From contig NZ_KB907786.1 of assembly GCF_000382205.1 (NCBI RefSeq), positions 372,001-436,000 on the forward strand: DNA of 64,000 nucleotides. The letters are read 5' to 3'. Position 1 is the stretch's first letter. The number at the start of each line of letters is the position of its first letter. Shown piece after piece: positions 55,809-64,000 of the stretch. The notes under the pieces were generated by a model. The model searched no databases. It saw nothing but the letters and a program-made list of their open reading frames with translations, and was not told the origin of the DNA. This stretch comes from Dyadobacter beijingensis DSM 21582. Lineage in GTDB: Bacteria; Bacteroidota; Bacteroidia; Cytophagales; Spirosomataceae. A program made the translations under genes and the position numbers.

Positions 55809-57050
55809 TTATTTCGCCTCGGTTCGGTAATAGATCGTCGAGGAATTTTCCGGGCGAAGGATATTTTTGGCAGCCTTATTGATGTCTGCGGGCGTCAATG
55901 CGCGGATTATGTCGGCATCGGCATTGGCCCATTCCACATTACCTGCATTTGCGGCGAATGCGAGGTTCATGGCGCGGTTCAGCAGCTCTACTTCAGAGAA
56001 TGCCAGCGAGGCTTCCGACTGGTTCTTGACCTTCGTCACTTCTTCTTCCGAAGCGCCGTTTGCCACGATTTCCTGCAAAATTTCGGTCACCGCCTGATCT
56101 GCCTCTTCCAATGTTACGCCGGGGTTCAGGTTACCTTTAATCATCAACAATCCCGGATCGAGCGAAGATATAATGCTGGCGCTGATACCGTTGAACAGGG
56201 CGCGTTCTTTGAGCAGTTTTTGGTACAACCGCGAGGACTTGCCGCGCCCCAGAATGTCGCTCAGCAGGTCGCTGGCGTAGAAATCATCGTCGTACCGGCC
56301 CGGCATATGGAATACCTTGATGAGCGAGTTGAGCGGCACCGCGGCGGAGGTTTCCAGATGCCTCGCTTCGGTTTGCTTCGGTTCCGCGGGCAGGTTGCGC
56401 ACGTAAGCCGGGCCTGCCGGGATATTGCCGAACCACTTTTCGGCCAGTTCCTGCACTTTTTCGAAGGTCACGGCACCTGCCACGACCATTACCGCATTGT
56501 TCGGGCGGTAGAAGCGGAAGAAAAAGTCCTGCACGTCGTCCATCGTGGCACGTTCGATGTGGCCAATGTCCTTTCCGATGGTCGCCCAGCGGTACGGGTG
56601 CTTTTTGTAAGCCAGCGGGCGGAGTTTCAGCCACAGGTCGCCGTAGGGCTGATTGAGGTACCGCTGCTTGAACTCCTCGATCACCACTTTCCGCTGTACT
56701 TCCAGCACGTTCGGGTCGAACGACAGGCTTAGCATCCGGTCGGATTCGAGCCAGAATGCCGTTTCGACATTATCTGCCGGTAATGTGATGTAGTAATTGG
56801 TGATATCCGGCGAGGTGAATGCATTGTTTTCGCCACCTACATTCTGCACGGGAATATCGTAACTCGGTATGTTTTTGGAACCCCCGAACATCAAATGCTC
56901 AAACAAATGCGCGAAACCGGTGCGTTCTTCGTCCTCATCGCGCGAGCCGACATTGTACAGGATATTTACCGCAGCCATGGGTGTCGAAAAGTCTTCGTGG
57001 ACATAAACCCGAAGGCCATTACCCAGTGTAAACTGCTTATAGCGGATCAT
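55809..57050 (-). CDS. Second M16-family zinc peptidase
   Basis: 413 aa. HxxEH at 48-52 (HLFEH) and VVIEEFKQRY as the third-ligand region. The C-terminal half has SSRLYQKLLKERALFNGISA where Tyr-Ser of the other copy is replaced by Asn-Gly. N-terminus MIRYKQFTLGNGLRVYVHED, no signal peptide. Both M16 proteins in this window therefore keep a complete zinc site. Confidence 0.88.
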   Translation of the reverse strand: MIRYKQFTLGNGLRVYVHEDFSTPMAAVNILYNVGSRDEDEERTGFAHLFEHLMFGGSKNIPSYDIPVQNVGGENNAFTSPDITNYYITLPADNVETAFWLESDRMLSLSFDPNVLEVQRKVVIEEFKQRYLNQPYGDLWLKLRPLAYKKHPYRWATIGKDIGHIERATMDDVQDFFFRFYRPNNAVMVVAGAVTFEKVQELAEKWFGNIPAGPAYVRNLPAEPKQTEARHLETSAAVPLNSLIKVFHMPGRYDDDFYASDLLSDILGRGKSSRLYQKLLKERALFNGISASIISSLDPGLLMIKGNLNPGVTLEEADQAVTEILQEIVANGASEEEVTKVKNQSEASLAFSEVELLNRAMNLAFAANAGNVEWANADADIIRALTPADINKAAKNILRPENSSTIYYRTEAK

Positions 57051-57189
57051 ATATTCGAAAAAAGGAAGTTGAGTGAGTACTTTTTGGCCAAAATAAAACC
57101 GGCGACCGAAACCACCGGATTCAAATATGGGTTATAAACAAAGCTACTGTTCAGCTGGGACACCACCAAACCAATTTCAGTTCAAAGCC

Positions 57190-58308
57190 ATGCAAATTAC
57201 ACTTCGTCGCCTATGCATATGGGTACTGCTTGCACTCTGTTCCACGCAGGCCCATGCACAGCTGCTCAATGACCCTGCCTCTCTAAAAAACATTCAAAGC
57301 GGCCTCGACAAGATCTACAATTACGAGTTCGACGAGGCCGTTCAGATCATCGACCAGGTCGAGAAAAAGTATCCCAATCATCCCGTTTCCTACATTCTCG
57401 ATTCATTTATTTTGTATTGGAAATACCTGCCTATCAAGGATAACCCGGCGAAATCGAAGGAGTATATTCAGAAGCTCGACCAATGCCTGGAAGCGATCAA
57501 TAAGCGTTACGGAAAGAATAGCCTCGACCCGGAAGCGGTATTTTACACGATGGTGGCGCGAGGCTACATGGCCATGATGTACAATTACCGGGGCGAAATG
57601 ATGGCGGCGGCGGGAGAAGGGAAAAAGGCCTATAATGCATTCGTGGAAGGCTTCAAACTGATGAACAAGAATCCGGAGTTCTATTTTACCTCTGGGATGT
57701 ATAACTATTATGTGGAAGTGTACCCGGAAGAACACCCGATCGTAAAACCGCTGCTGGTTTTCTTTAAAAATGGAGATAAGGCATTGGGTTTGAAACAAAT
57801 AGATACGGCTACCAGAGTGGGTACGATTACGAAGGCGGAATCGTGCTTTTACATTTCACACATTTATCTCAAATACGAAGGTAAGCCTGAGAAGGCGGCT
57901 GTGTATATGGATAAACTCGTGGAAACCTATCCCCGGAACCCGATTTTCCTCATGAAACACGTGGAAGCGCAGCTGCTCTCGGGCAAATACGATGCGGCGC
58001 ACGAAGGTGTGCAGTTGCTTCGCAGGCAAAATGCCGGCTTTTACCCGGTAGCATGGCGTACCTTCCAGGGAATTCTGGAAGAAAAAGACCGGAAAAATGA
58101 CGCCGCAGCGCAGAAGGAATACCTGGCCGCGCTCAAAACGCCGCACGACGATCAGTACACGAAGGAATATCACGCATTCGCGTATGCGGGCCTGGCGCGC
58201 ATTTCCGCACGCGCGGGCAACAAGGCCAAAGCCAAAGAGTATTATAAAAAATGCCTTGGCAAAGCCGAATACCGGTCGGTAGTACGGGAGGCCAAGGCAT
58301 TCAAATGA
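57190..58308 (+). CDS. Exported TPR-like protein
   Basis: 372 aa with a signal peptide (1-24, ending AHAQ). The mature part has several degenerate TPR helices (e.g. NYEFDEAVQIIDQVEKKYPN, and RISARAGNKAKAKEYYKK near the C-terminus). Periplasmic scaffold of unknown partner. The start at 57190 places the signal at the N-terminus; upstream in-frame sequence overlaps the divergent peptidase promoter. Confidence 0.8.
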   Translation: MQITLRRLCIWVLLALCSTQAHAQLLNDPASLKNIQSGLDKIYNYEFDEAVQIIDQVEKKYPNHPVSYILDSFILYWKYLPIKDNPAKSKEYIQKLDQCLEAINKRYGKNSLDPEAVFYTMVARGYMAMMYNYRGEMMAAAGEGKKAYNAFVEGFKLMNKNPEFYFTSGMYNYYVEVYPEEHPIVKPLLVFFKNGDKALGLKQIDTATRVGTITKAESCFYISHIYLKYEGKPEKAAVYMDKLVETYPRNPIFLMKHVEAQLLSGKYDAAHEGVQLLRRQNAGFYPVAWRTFQGILEEKDRKNDAAAQKEYLAALKTPHDDQYTKEYHAFAYAGLARISARAGNKAKAKEYYKKCLGKAEYRSVVREAKAFK

Positions 58309-58325
58309 GGCGATATTGATGAAAA

Positions 58326-59465
58326 TCAGTTCGGGAAGAGGCTTTTGTCGAGTCCCGGGATGATTTTCAGGGCGTTTTTGTAATACAGCTTTTTCAGCAC
58401 CTCGTCGGATAGCCCCATGCCGTACATGCGCCAGAATGCGTGGTATTTTTTGTGGTACGGGAAATATTCGTCTTCCGTTTCGAGGACGCGGAAGTAGGTC
58501 GCGTATTCGGCGGGCACCCAGCTGTCTTTTCCAAATAGCACGCGGTCCTGGTATTTGTCAAAAAACTTCTTCGCCGTACGCGGCTGGCGGCCGAGTTCTG
58601 CAATTACCGCACCGATTTCCACATACATATTCGGGAAAGCGATCATCAGGCTATCGAGCTTTTTGAGGTTGTTGGGGTACCAGCCCATGTGCGCATTAAT
58701 GAACGTCGTTTTGGGGTTCATCTTAAAAATATGGTGTTGCTCGGCAATCAGCGAGTCGAACGGGATCGGGTCGTTTATGCCGCGCTTGCGTCCGGGGTGG
58801 GTTTTTAATTCCAGCCAGCGTTCGTTATAGCGGTCCATCGGGTCCCAGAAGGACGGCACATCGGCCGTGTGGATCAGCACCGGAATGCCCAGCTCGCCGC
58901 ATTTCTGCCAAACGGGTTGCAAGCGCGGATCGCTCACCGGCACGCGGTTGCCTTTATCATCCTTAATGCCTGCAAAACCGAGGCTTTTGTAGATTTTCAG
59001 CCCTTTCGCTCCCATTTTCACATCTTCTTCCAACTGCTTTACCGCTTTGGCCGACCAGTCCTTTTCACCAAAACCTTTGAATTGCAAGTTGGTGAAAACG
59101 GCAATGCGCTTCGGCTCGTTCTTCGCCACATTTTCGAGCGAACCTTTCAATGTGGCCGTGCCCTCCGCCCATTCCTGCGACCAGCCGCGGCCGCTGAGGT
59201 TGACCATAATGCCCATATTCAGCGCGTCCATTTGTTGGACGAGCGCTTTCAGGTCCTGCGTCGGCATCTGGTACTGGTGGTTATGGACGTCGATAAAGGG
59301 GAATTTCGCCTTTTTCAGCGGGTGTTCTTCCACTTTCAGGGTCGAAATAGGGTCGTATTCTTCGAAACCGAGCGGCTGTTCGGTAAGCGGTGCCGACTGT
59401 TGCTGCGCGCAGGCGCTGAAATTGATACCTATGGAAACGGAGAGGAATAGTAATACTTTCTTCAT
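58326..59465 (-). CDS. Exported amidohydrolase (amidohydrolase_2 family)
   Basis: 379 aa TIM-barrel metal hydrolase. A signal with a possible lipobox (NFSAC) precedes the mature chain. Metal ligands: FIDVHNHQ, LIHTADV, NAHMGWYP and LFGKDSW. The family includes decarboxylases and lactone or amide hydrolases; substrate unknown. It is the last gene of an operon 30 bp downstream of ispF. Confidence 0.85.
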   Translation of the reverse strand: MKKVLLFLSVSIGINFSACAQQQSAPLTEQPLGFEEYDPISTLKVEEHPLKKAKFPFIDVHNHQYQMPTQDLKALVQQMDALNMGIMVNLSGRGWSQEWAEGTATLKGSLENVAKNEPKRIAVFTNLQFKGFGEKDWSAKAVKQLEEDVKMGAKGLKIYKSLGFAGIKDDKGNRVPVSDPRLQPVWQKCGELGIPVLIHTADVPSFWDPMDRYNERWLELKTHPGRKRGINDPIPFDSLIAEQHHIFKMNPKTTFINAHMGWYPNNLKKLDSLMIAFPNMYVEIGAVIAELGRQPRTAKKFFDKYQDRVLFGKDSWVPAEYATYFRVLETEDEYFPYHKKYHAFWRMYGMGLSDEVLKKLYYKNALKIIPGLDKSLFPN

Positions 59466-59495
59466 TGCGGATCTATCATTTAGCAGGATCGTTGA

Positions 59496-59999
59496 CTAGG
59501 CATTACCCGGAAATGCGCCGGGTTTATAGATCAAAGCCACACAATGCGCTGCAATGCCTTCCTCCCGTCCTACAAACCCGAGGTGCTCGGACGTGGTCGC
59601 TTTGATCGAAATATCTTCTTCTGAGATGTTGGTAACTTCTGCCAGGCAGGTTTTCATGGCCGGAATGTGCGGGTTCAGTTTCGGGTTTTGCAGGACGATC
59701 GTCACATCCACATTCCCGACTTCATACCCTTTTGCCCGGACCATTTCCAGCACTTTGGCTAACAGGATTTTGCTATCGACACCCTTCCATTGCGGGTCTT
59801 TGTCGGAAAAATGGTAGCCGATATTGCGCATATTGGCTGCGCCGAGCAATGCATCGCACATGACGTGGCAAACCACGTCGGCGTCGGAATGCCCTTTGGC
59901 ACCATGTGTGTGGGGGATTAAAATGCCACCGAGCCAGAACGGCCGGTTTTCTACCAACTGATGAACATCGTAGCCTTGGCCTACGCGGAAAGGGGACAT
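59496..59999 (-). CDS. ispF: 2-C-methyl-D-erythritol 2,4-cyclodiphosphate synthase
   Basis: 167 aa, the normal size. Zinc-site motif VGQGYDVHQL, GGILIPHTHGAKGHSDADV, and SIKATTSEHLGFVGREEGI are all present. It forms the cyclic diphosphate of the MEP isoprenoid pathway. Second gene of the operon 60463-58326. Confidence 0.97.
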   Translation of the reverse strand: MSPFRVGQGYDVHQLVENRPFWLGGILIPHTHGAKGHSDADVVCHVMCDALLGAANMRNIGYHFSDKDPQWKGVDSKILLAKVLEMVRAKGYEVGNVDVTIVLQNPKLNPHIPAMKTCLAEVTNISEEDISIKATTSEHLGFVGREEGIAAHCVALIYKPGAFPGNA

Positions 60000-60022
60000 A
60001 ATGATTGTACTCGGGGGGATTA

Positions 60023-60463
60023 TTACAGGTTATCTAACTTTCTTTTAATGGCGTCGATACTGCGGTCCAGCTTGCTGGCTTTTCCTCTGTGCTTCGCCAA
60101 TGCGGCTTCCAGCCGGCTGGTATGCTCCCTGGCCAGATCGAACTTTCTCATCATATATTCGTACAATAGCGAAAGATCATCCTTGGCGAGCGTGTTTCTT
60201 GCGTACTTCTCTATGTGCTCGGCGTTTTTGCGGGTTATGGCAAATACGTCGAGAAGTGTCCTGTGTAACTTGGCATGCCTCATTTCGTAGATCTGCTGTT
60301 GACGCTTCGTGCGCGCTGCCATGCTGGAAACGGACCGGATGTCGTTTGCCATGTTAATGTCAAGCAACCGTATCTTTTTAAGATCATTGTCAACCCGGTC
60401 AAGAATAAGATAGATGTCTGCTGCCATTTCTTCCAGATTACTGATTCTTTCGCTGTCTTTCAT
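60023..60463 (-). CDS. Small coiled-coil protein
   Basis: 146 aa, Leu/Lys/Arg-rich and predicted to be nearly all helical (MKDSERISNLEEMAADIYLI onward), no signal peptide, no family recognised. It lies 23 bp upstream of ispF on the same strand and may be its operon leader gene. Confidence 0.6.
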   Translation of the reverse strand: MKDSERISNLEEMAADIYLILDRVDNDLKKIRLLDINMANDIRSVSSMAARTKRQQQIYEMRHAKLHRTLLDVFAITRKNAEHIEKYARNTLAKDDLSLLYEYMMRKFDLAREHTSRLEAALAKHRGKASKLDRSIDAIKRKLDNL

Positions 60464-60589
60464 AAATCATACGTTAACAAATATAACAATTCTTTACTAC
60501 CTATACGGAAGAATCGGTTTTTGGTAACGCTCTTGTTTGCCGCTATTTTTTAGGGGTTAAAAAAGTCATTAAAATCGCTGTTTTCGGCA

Positions 60590-60620
60590 TTGCAGGGCAA
60601 CTTTTTAGCGCTTAGCTTTG
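60590..60620 (+). promoter_or_regulatory. Promoter of dps
   Basis: TTG at 60590-60592, 20-nt spacer, TAGCTTTG at 60613-60620: the expected Bacteroidota -33/-7 arrangement, 49 bp before the dps ATG. Confidence 0.6.
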
Positions 60621-60669
60621 GTTACGTATATGAATCAGCACAATTAACTACATTAACCATTTTCAACGC

Positions 60670-61140
60670 ATGAAAACTAACATCGGAATATCGGATGAGC
60701 ATACCCAGGCTGTTGCATATCAGTTGAACAAGCTGCTGGCCAACGAGTTTGTACTTTACACCAAAACCCGCAACTACCACTGGAACATCGGCGGAATGAA
60801 TTTCTTCGAACTTCACAAACTGTTTGAAGGCCAGTACGAGCAGTTGCAGGAGATCATGGACGAGATCGCAGAACGTATCCGCGCCATCGGCCACTACTCG
60901 GAAGCACGCCTGGTGGACATCCTGAAACTCACCGACCTGCTCGAACCGGAATACACCACCGACGAGAAAACCCAGCTGCAAAACCTGCTGAACGACCACG
61001 AAACGATCGTTCGTATCCTGCGTAACCTCATCACCGAATTTGCCGATTCTTACAAAGACCTCGGGTCGAGCGACTACGTGACCGGCCTGTTGAGAGAGCA
61101 TGAGAAAATGGCGTGGATGCTGCGCGCATTTTTGAAATAA
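60670..61140 (+). CDS. dps: Dps-family ferritin-like protein
   Basis: 156 aa four-helix ferritin of the Dps type. The inter-subunit ferroxidase residues are seen in YHWNIGGMNFFELHKLFEGQ and the following DEIAERIRAIG helix. Twelve such subunits store iron, remove peroxide and compact DNA in starvation. Single gene with its own promoter and terminator. No DNA-binding N-terminal Lys arm is obvious. Confidence 0.95.
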   Translation: MKTNIGISDEHTQAVAYQLNKLLANEFVLYTKTRNYHWNIGGMNFFELHKLFEGQYEQLQEIMDEIAERIRAIGHYSEARLVDILKLTDLLEPEYTTDEKTQLQNLLNDHETIVRILRNLITEFADSYKDLGSSDYVTGLLREHEKMAWMLRAFLK

Positions 61141-61162
61141 ACGGCATTTGCCCCGAAATGAA

Positions 61163-61195
61163 AAAGCCGGTCGGATCGCTTGGTCCGCCGGCTTT
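61163..61195. terminator. Terminator between dps and the anti-sigma-like gene
   Basis: AAAGCCGG/CCGGCTTT with an inner CGGA/TCCG stem and loop of 8 nt; A and T ends on each strand, serving two convergent genes. Confidence 0.8.
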
Positions 61196-61215
61196 CGTGT
61201 GTACAGGTCAATATT

Positions 61216-61677
61216 TTACTTGCCGTTCAGCTGCATTTCAGTTTTGATCTTTTCGATCTCTTCCTGCTGTGCCACCGATTTGAAATAGAAATACAGACCG
61301 GCGATGAGGAAGATCTTGGACAAAACGAACACCGCGATGAATGCAGGCCGCCAGAGCTTGTGCACTTTCATGTGGGTGTCGTTCACTTCTACGTTGAGGT
61401 ACTGGGCAGTATCCGTAGTCTGGCCCGAGTCGTAGCTGCTGCGGCCTTTTTTCTCGCGAATGCTTCTCAGTAATATGATTTCGCGCACGGCTTCCGGCGG
61501 CGCCACGGCCCCTTCTGCAAAATAGCGCTTGATATCGTCTTCCAGCTCAGTCACATATTCGGACAGCTCTCGGTCCGATAGCATCATTTCTGCCACTTGC
61601 TCCTGTTCTTCCTCGCTGGTCAGACCCATTAAATGCGATTCGAGAATACCGCTTTCGATAAATTCCTGCTTGCTCAA
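61216..61677 (-). CDS. Membrane anti-sigma-like protein
   Basis: 153 aa. The N-terminal part (1-60: GILESHLMGLTSEEEQEQVAE) resembles the anti-sigma ASD module, then a linker and one membrane helix (about 111-131) with a short tail. It lies 11 bp downstream of the sigma-like gene. It should hold the sigma factor at the membrane. It lacks an RskA-type extracytoplasmic domain. Confidence 0.6.
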   Translation of the reverse strand: MSKQEFIESGILESHLMGLTSEEEQEQVAEMMLSDRELSEYVTELEDDIKRYFAEGAVAPPEAVREIILLRSIREKKGRSSYDSGQTTDTAQYLNVEVNDTHMKVHKLWRPAFIAVFVLSKIFLIAGLYFYFKSVAQQEEIEKIKTEMQLNGK

Positions 61678-61688
61678 TGGTTTGAAGG

Positions 61689-62147
61689 TTAGACGTTTCG
61701 GTAAGACTTGAAAAACTCATGGAAAGACCGCAGAACTTCTGATTTGGATATATTCAGCTTTCCTGCCACTTCCTCGGGTGTGAAACCCTGGCGAAACGCC
61801 AGGTCGAAAATGCTTTGAGGCGATGCATCGCCGCTCGTGTGCTCTCCGATCGGCGCAAGGGCGGTCAGCTTGCGTTTTGCTTCCACGGCCTTGGCGCGAG
61901 CGAGCTTGATCACGCAGGCGGCAAATGTAAACGGATAGCTGTTACAGGACTGCAATTGAGGGGAGGAGAATACGCTTACCAGAACTTCCTGCGCCAAATG
62001 CACCTGAGGCAGGATTTGAAGGATGATGCCATAGGCCATCGAACCGTACAGATCATACACTTCGAGCGAGGTGAGTGTCTTGGGTTTGGATAATGCCTGG
62101 CCGTTAACGCCATTGCCGGCTCGTTCTAATTCATTCATACACTGCAA
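61689..62147 (-). CDS. Divergent ECF-sigma-like protein
   Basis: 152 aa. An N-terminal helical stretch (about 28-62, DLYGSMAYGIILQILPQ) looks like sigma region 2 and the C-terminal (about 117-150, FTPEEVAGKLNISKSEVLRS) is an HTH like region 4. The linker is short and the key region-2 aromatic residues are not clear. Function as a real sigma factor is possible but unproven; the adjacent anti-sigma-like gene supports it. Confidence 0.6.
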   Translation of the reverse strand: MQCMNELERAGNGVNGQALSKPKTLTSLEVYDLYGSMAYGIILQILPQVHLAQEVLVSVFSSPQLQSCNSYPFTFAACVIKLARAKAVEAKRKLTALAPIGEHTSGDASPQSIFDLAFRQGFTPEEVAGKLNISKSEVLRSFHEFFKSYRNV

Positions 62148-62373
62148 TTAATTAATCGGATGTTGGTCGGGTAAGTTATCGGTCGTGCATTATAACGTTG
62201 AATTTAAGGAAGTTTCAGTCAATAGTGTGAGGCATTACGGGTAAATTTAATGTAATAAGATTAATAAAAGGTTAGGTGAGGTTAAAAACTTTGTAGTCGA
62301 TCTTAGAACTATTTCTTGGTTTCCTGCTTTGTAAATCCCTGCATTTTTCACTTTCAGGATGGTTTTCGCTGGT

Positions 62374-62381
62374 TAACTTTG
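62374..62381 (+). promoter_or_regulatory. -7 box touching the HAD gene start
   Basis: TAACTTTG ends 4 bp before the ATG at 62386, with TTTC at the -33 region. It predicts a leaderless or nearly leaderless transcript. Confidence 0.5.
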
Positions 62382-62385
62382 CGCT

Positions 62386-63042
62386 ATGAGAGACAAGATA
62401 GCAGTCATTTTTGACATGGATGGCGTGATTTGCCATACCAATCCTTACCATTCCCGCGCATTTCGCGCGTTTTTCTCCAAAAGAAACCTTTCACCTACCG
62501 AAGAAGACTTTGCCCAACATATGTATGGCAAAAGCAACAGCTACATTCTGAGCCACTTTTTACAGCGGGTGATCGAAGGCGATGAGTTGCTGCAAATGGA
62601 GGACGAAAAGGAAAGCCTTTTCCGTGAATTGTATGAGCCGTACGTGGAGCCGATTACGGGAATCGTGGCATTCATGCAGGACCTGAAAGCCAATGGAGCG
62701 GCCCTTGGTGTAGCAACCTCGGCCCCGCGTGCCAACCTCGACCTCATTATGAGCAAAGTCCCTGTCCGTGAAATGCTGGGCTCGATCCTGGCGAGCGAAG
62801 ATGTGAAAAAACATAAGCCGGACCCGGAAGTATACCTCACCTCCGCCCGGAACCTGGGTATGGAACCGGCACAATGCGTTGTGTTCGAAGATTCATTTTC
62901 TGGCGTTTCGGCGGCGCTGAATGCAGGGATGCGGGTGGTAGGCGTGCTGAGCTCGCACACGCGGGAAGAGCTGCCGCCGTGCAACCTGTATGTAAACGAT
63001 TACAGCGACCTTTCCTACGAAAAGATCGCTGCACTGTTTTGA
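62386..63042 (+). CDS. HAD hydrolase, beta-phosphoglucomutase-like
   Basis: 218 aa. Motif I FDMDGVICHTN has the nucleophile Asp10 and Asp12, with a four-helix cap (about 18-80), motif II VATSAPR, and the KHKPDPEVYL and FEDSFSGVSAAL motifs. The subgroup includes beta-phosphoglucomutases and sugar phosphatases; a pure phosphatase is equally possible. Single gene with a promoter-like box. Confidence 0.88.
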   Translation: MRDKIAVIFDMDGVICHTNPYHSRAFRAFFSKRNLSPTEEDFAQHMYGKSNSYILSHFLQRVIEGDELLQMEDEKESLFRELYEPYVEPITGIVAFMQDLKANGAALGVATSAPRANLDLIMSKVPVREMLGSILASEDVKKHKPDPEVYLTSARNLGMEPAQCVVFEDSFSGVSAALNAGMRVVGVLSSHTREELPPCNLYVNDYSDLSYEKIAALF

Positions 63043-63046
63043 AACG

Positions 63047-64000
63047 CTATAATGTGACGGGATCGGTGACCTTAATGTCGAATGCGCCCGTCAGTACTTT
63101 GTCGTTCCGCTTGATTTGGAGGAATATCCGGTACTGGCCGCCTTGCGGGAAGGAATAGGGGAACGTGATGCGTGTGCCATGTTCCATGCCCGTCATGCCG
63201 CCCTCCGCCGGATTATACATACCCATTTCCTTCATGAGAAATATCTCCCGGTCTACCGTCGGCATGGCTTTGAGGTGGGCCAGGTGGCGGTCGATGCTGT
63301 CGCGGAAAGTGGCGGGTTTCGGCCATTTGGCTACGCGCGAAGTGTCGGAAATGCGGCTTTCGAACGATTGTTCCGCCGCCATCGAATAGGAGCCGCTCGG
63401 GTGCAGGTGAATGTACACGGAGCCGTCGGAGCGCATAACCACCGCGTGGCCGAGCATACCCAGGTATGGTTCGGGGAAGCAGGGGCTGTTATCCGGGTTG
63501 AATATTTCAAAATTAAGCTGATACGGTTTGCCGGCTTCGAGCGGCTTGTCGGGCTTGCCTTCCCAGATGGCGTAAGAGCCGTCCTTGAAAACCGTTTTCG
63601 TTCCCGGCTTGCCGCAAATGACTACATTCTCGCCCATCGGCACGCGGCCGGGCGTGTCGAGCGGATCGGTGATAATGTAGGTGTCTTCGCCGGATGATGC
63701 GGCACTGGTTTTCGCTTTCGGCGCACTGATTTCCAGGGTATCCACCATTGTTTCCGCGAAGCCGGAATACTGAACAATGTCGGAGTAGACGAGGTATTTT
63801 CCCGCCGGCAATTCGGGCAATGCGGCCTGGAAGGTGAGGCTATCCTTACGGTCGGGGTGGAAGTGGGCGAATGCATCCAGGCCCGGCATGCGGACGAGGA
63901 ATGTATGCATCAGCTTTCCGTGATCGGGGATGAGCGTACTCAGCATGCTGCCTTTCGACCTCCGGTCCCATTTTGTCGTATCGATTTTTAATTGGAATAT
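63047..64000 (-). CDS. Envelope protein, N-terminus beyond the window
   Basis: The frame is open to the right edge of the window: at least 317 codons, with no stop between the ATG at 63946 and 64000. The N-terminal part is therefore missing. The visible chain is beta-rich and includes GKLMHTFLVRMPGLDAFAHF and a His-rich HFHPDRK, LHPSGSYSM stretch. I recall similar proteins near copper/heavy-metal genes but cannot confirm a role. A metal- or ligand-binding surface domain is a guess. Confidence 0.55.
   Translation of the reverse strand: MFQLKIDTTKWDRRSKGSMLSTLIPDHGKLMHTFLVRMPGLDAFAHFHPDRKDSLTFQAALPELPAGKYLVYSDIVQYSGFAETMVDTLEISAPKAKTSAASSGEDTYIITDPLDTPGRVPMGENVVICGKPGTKTVFKDGSYAIWEGKPDKPLEAGKPYQLNFEIFNPDNSPCFPEPYLGMLGHAVVMRSDGSVYIHLHPSGSYSMAAEQSFESRISDTSRVAKWPKPATFRDSIDRHLAHLKAMPTVDREIFLMKEMGMYNPAEGGMTGMEHGTRITFPYSFPQGGQYRIFLQIKRNDKVLTGAFDIKVTDPVTL

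Overview
The window looks like a chromosomal segment of a Bacteroidota bacterium, order Cytophagales, most like Dyadobacter or a related Spirosomataceae genus. The evidence is a type IX secretion component (PorQ) together with an exported enzyme that ends in a type IX-like C-terminal domain, Bacteroidota-restricted families (DUF4494, CarboxypepD_reg-like), several TAnnTTTG promoter -7 boxes, weak Shine-Dalgarno sites and a GC content that appears slightly above 50%. The genus is an inference; no rRNA or other marker is present to settle it. I see no CRISPR array, tRNA, rRNA, insertion sequence, prophage or integration site. The region reads as core genome with some accessory genes.

Layout. 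1-6.7 kb: a secreted GH9 glycosidase, an acyl-CoA dehydrogenase, and a ugd-uxs pair that makes UDP-xylose. 6.7-9.7 kb (minus): dusB, biotin carrier protein, pyrH, frr. 9.7-12.6 kb (plus): CPBP protease, DUF2007, cdsA, a CarboxypepD_reg protein. 12.6-19 kb: lpxH, an OmpA-type envelope protein, an orphan secreted protein, DUF4494, a lipoprotein and a polytopic membrane protein that may be a GT-C glycosyltransferase. 19-25.4 kb (plus): xth, Uma2, an RluE-like pseudouridine synthase, mutS, a nucleoside permease, DUF486. 25.4-33.9 kb (minus): an RRM protein, a RES/Xre toxin-antitoxin pair, a 1145-residue HEAT-DUF1080 protein with a Tat-exported Gfo/Idh/MocA oxidoreductase, and an acyl-CoA carboxyltransferase. 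34-43.8 kb: porQ, a twin-ABC ATPase, two DJ-1/PfpI proteins, clpB, lysA, pyrF, rfbC.

43.9-46.9 kb is the most interesting stretch. A tight four-gene unit encodes a small protein with a C-terminal CPxxC tail, a seven-helix membrane protein, a HisKA_3 kinase and a LuxR-type regulator. Divergent from it, a 408-bp gene-free region contains a perfect -7 box and an intrinsic terminator that fit a short RNA or a leader attenuator. 46.9-64 kb: a SelW-like protein, an Hsp20-like protein, metG, an SDR epimerase, TPR proteins, a GT4 glycosyltransferase, two convergent M16 peptidases, an amidohydrolase-ispF operon, dps, a divergent sigma/anti-sigma pair, a HAD phosphatase and an incomplete envelope gene at the right edge.

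How they combine: lpxH, cdsA, ugd/uxs, rfbC and the GT4 enzyme serve envelope lipid and glycan synthesis. PorQ, the GH9 enzyme and the DUF1080/Gfo-Idh pair suggest external and periplasmic polysaccharide use. ClpB, Hsp20, Dps, MutS and Xth cover stress and DNA repair. Strong bidirectional terminators separate most convergent gene pairs.
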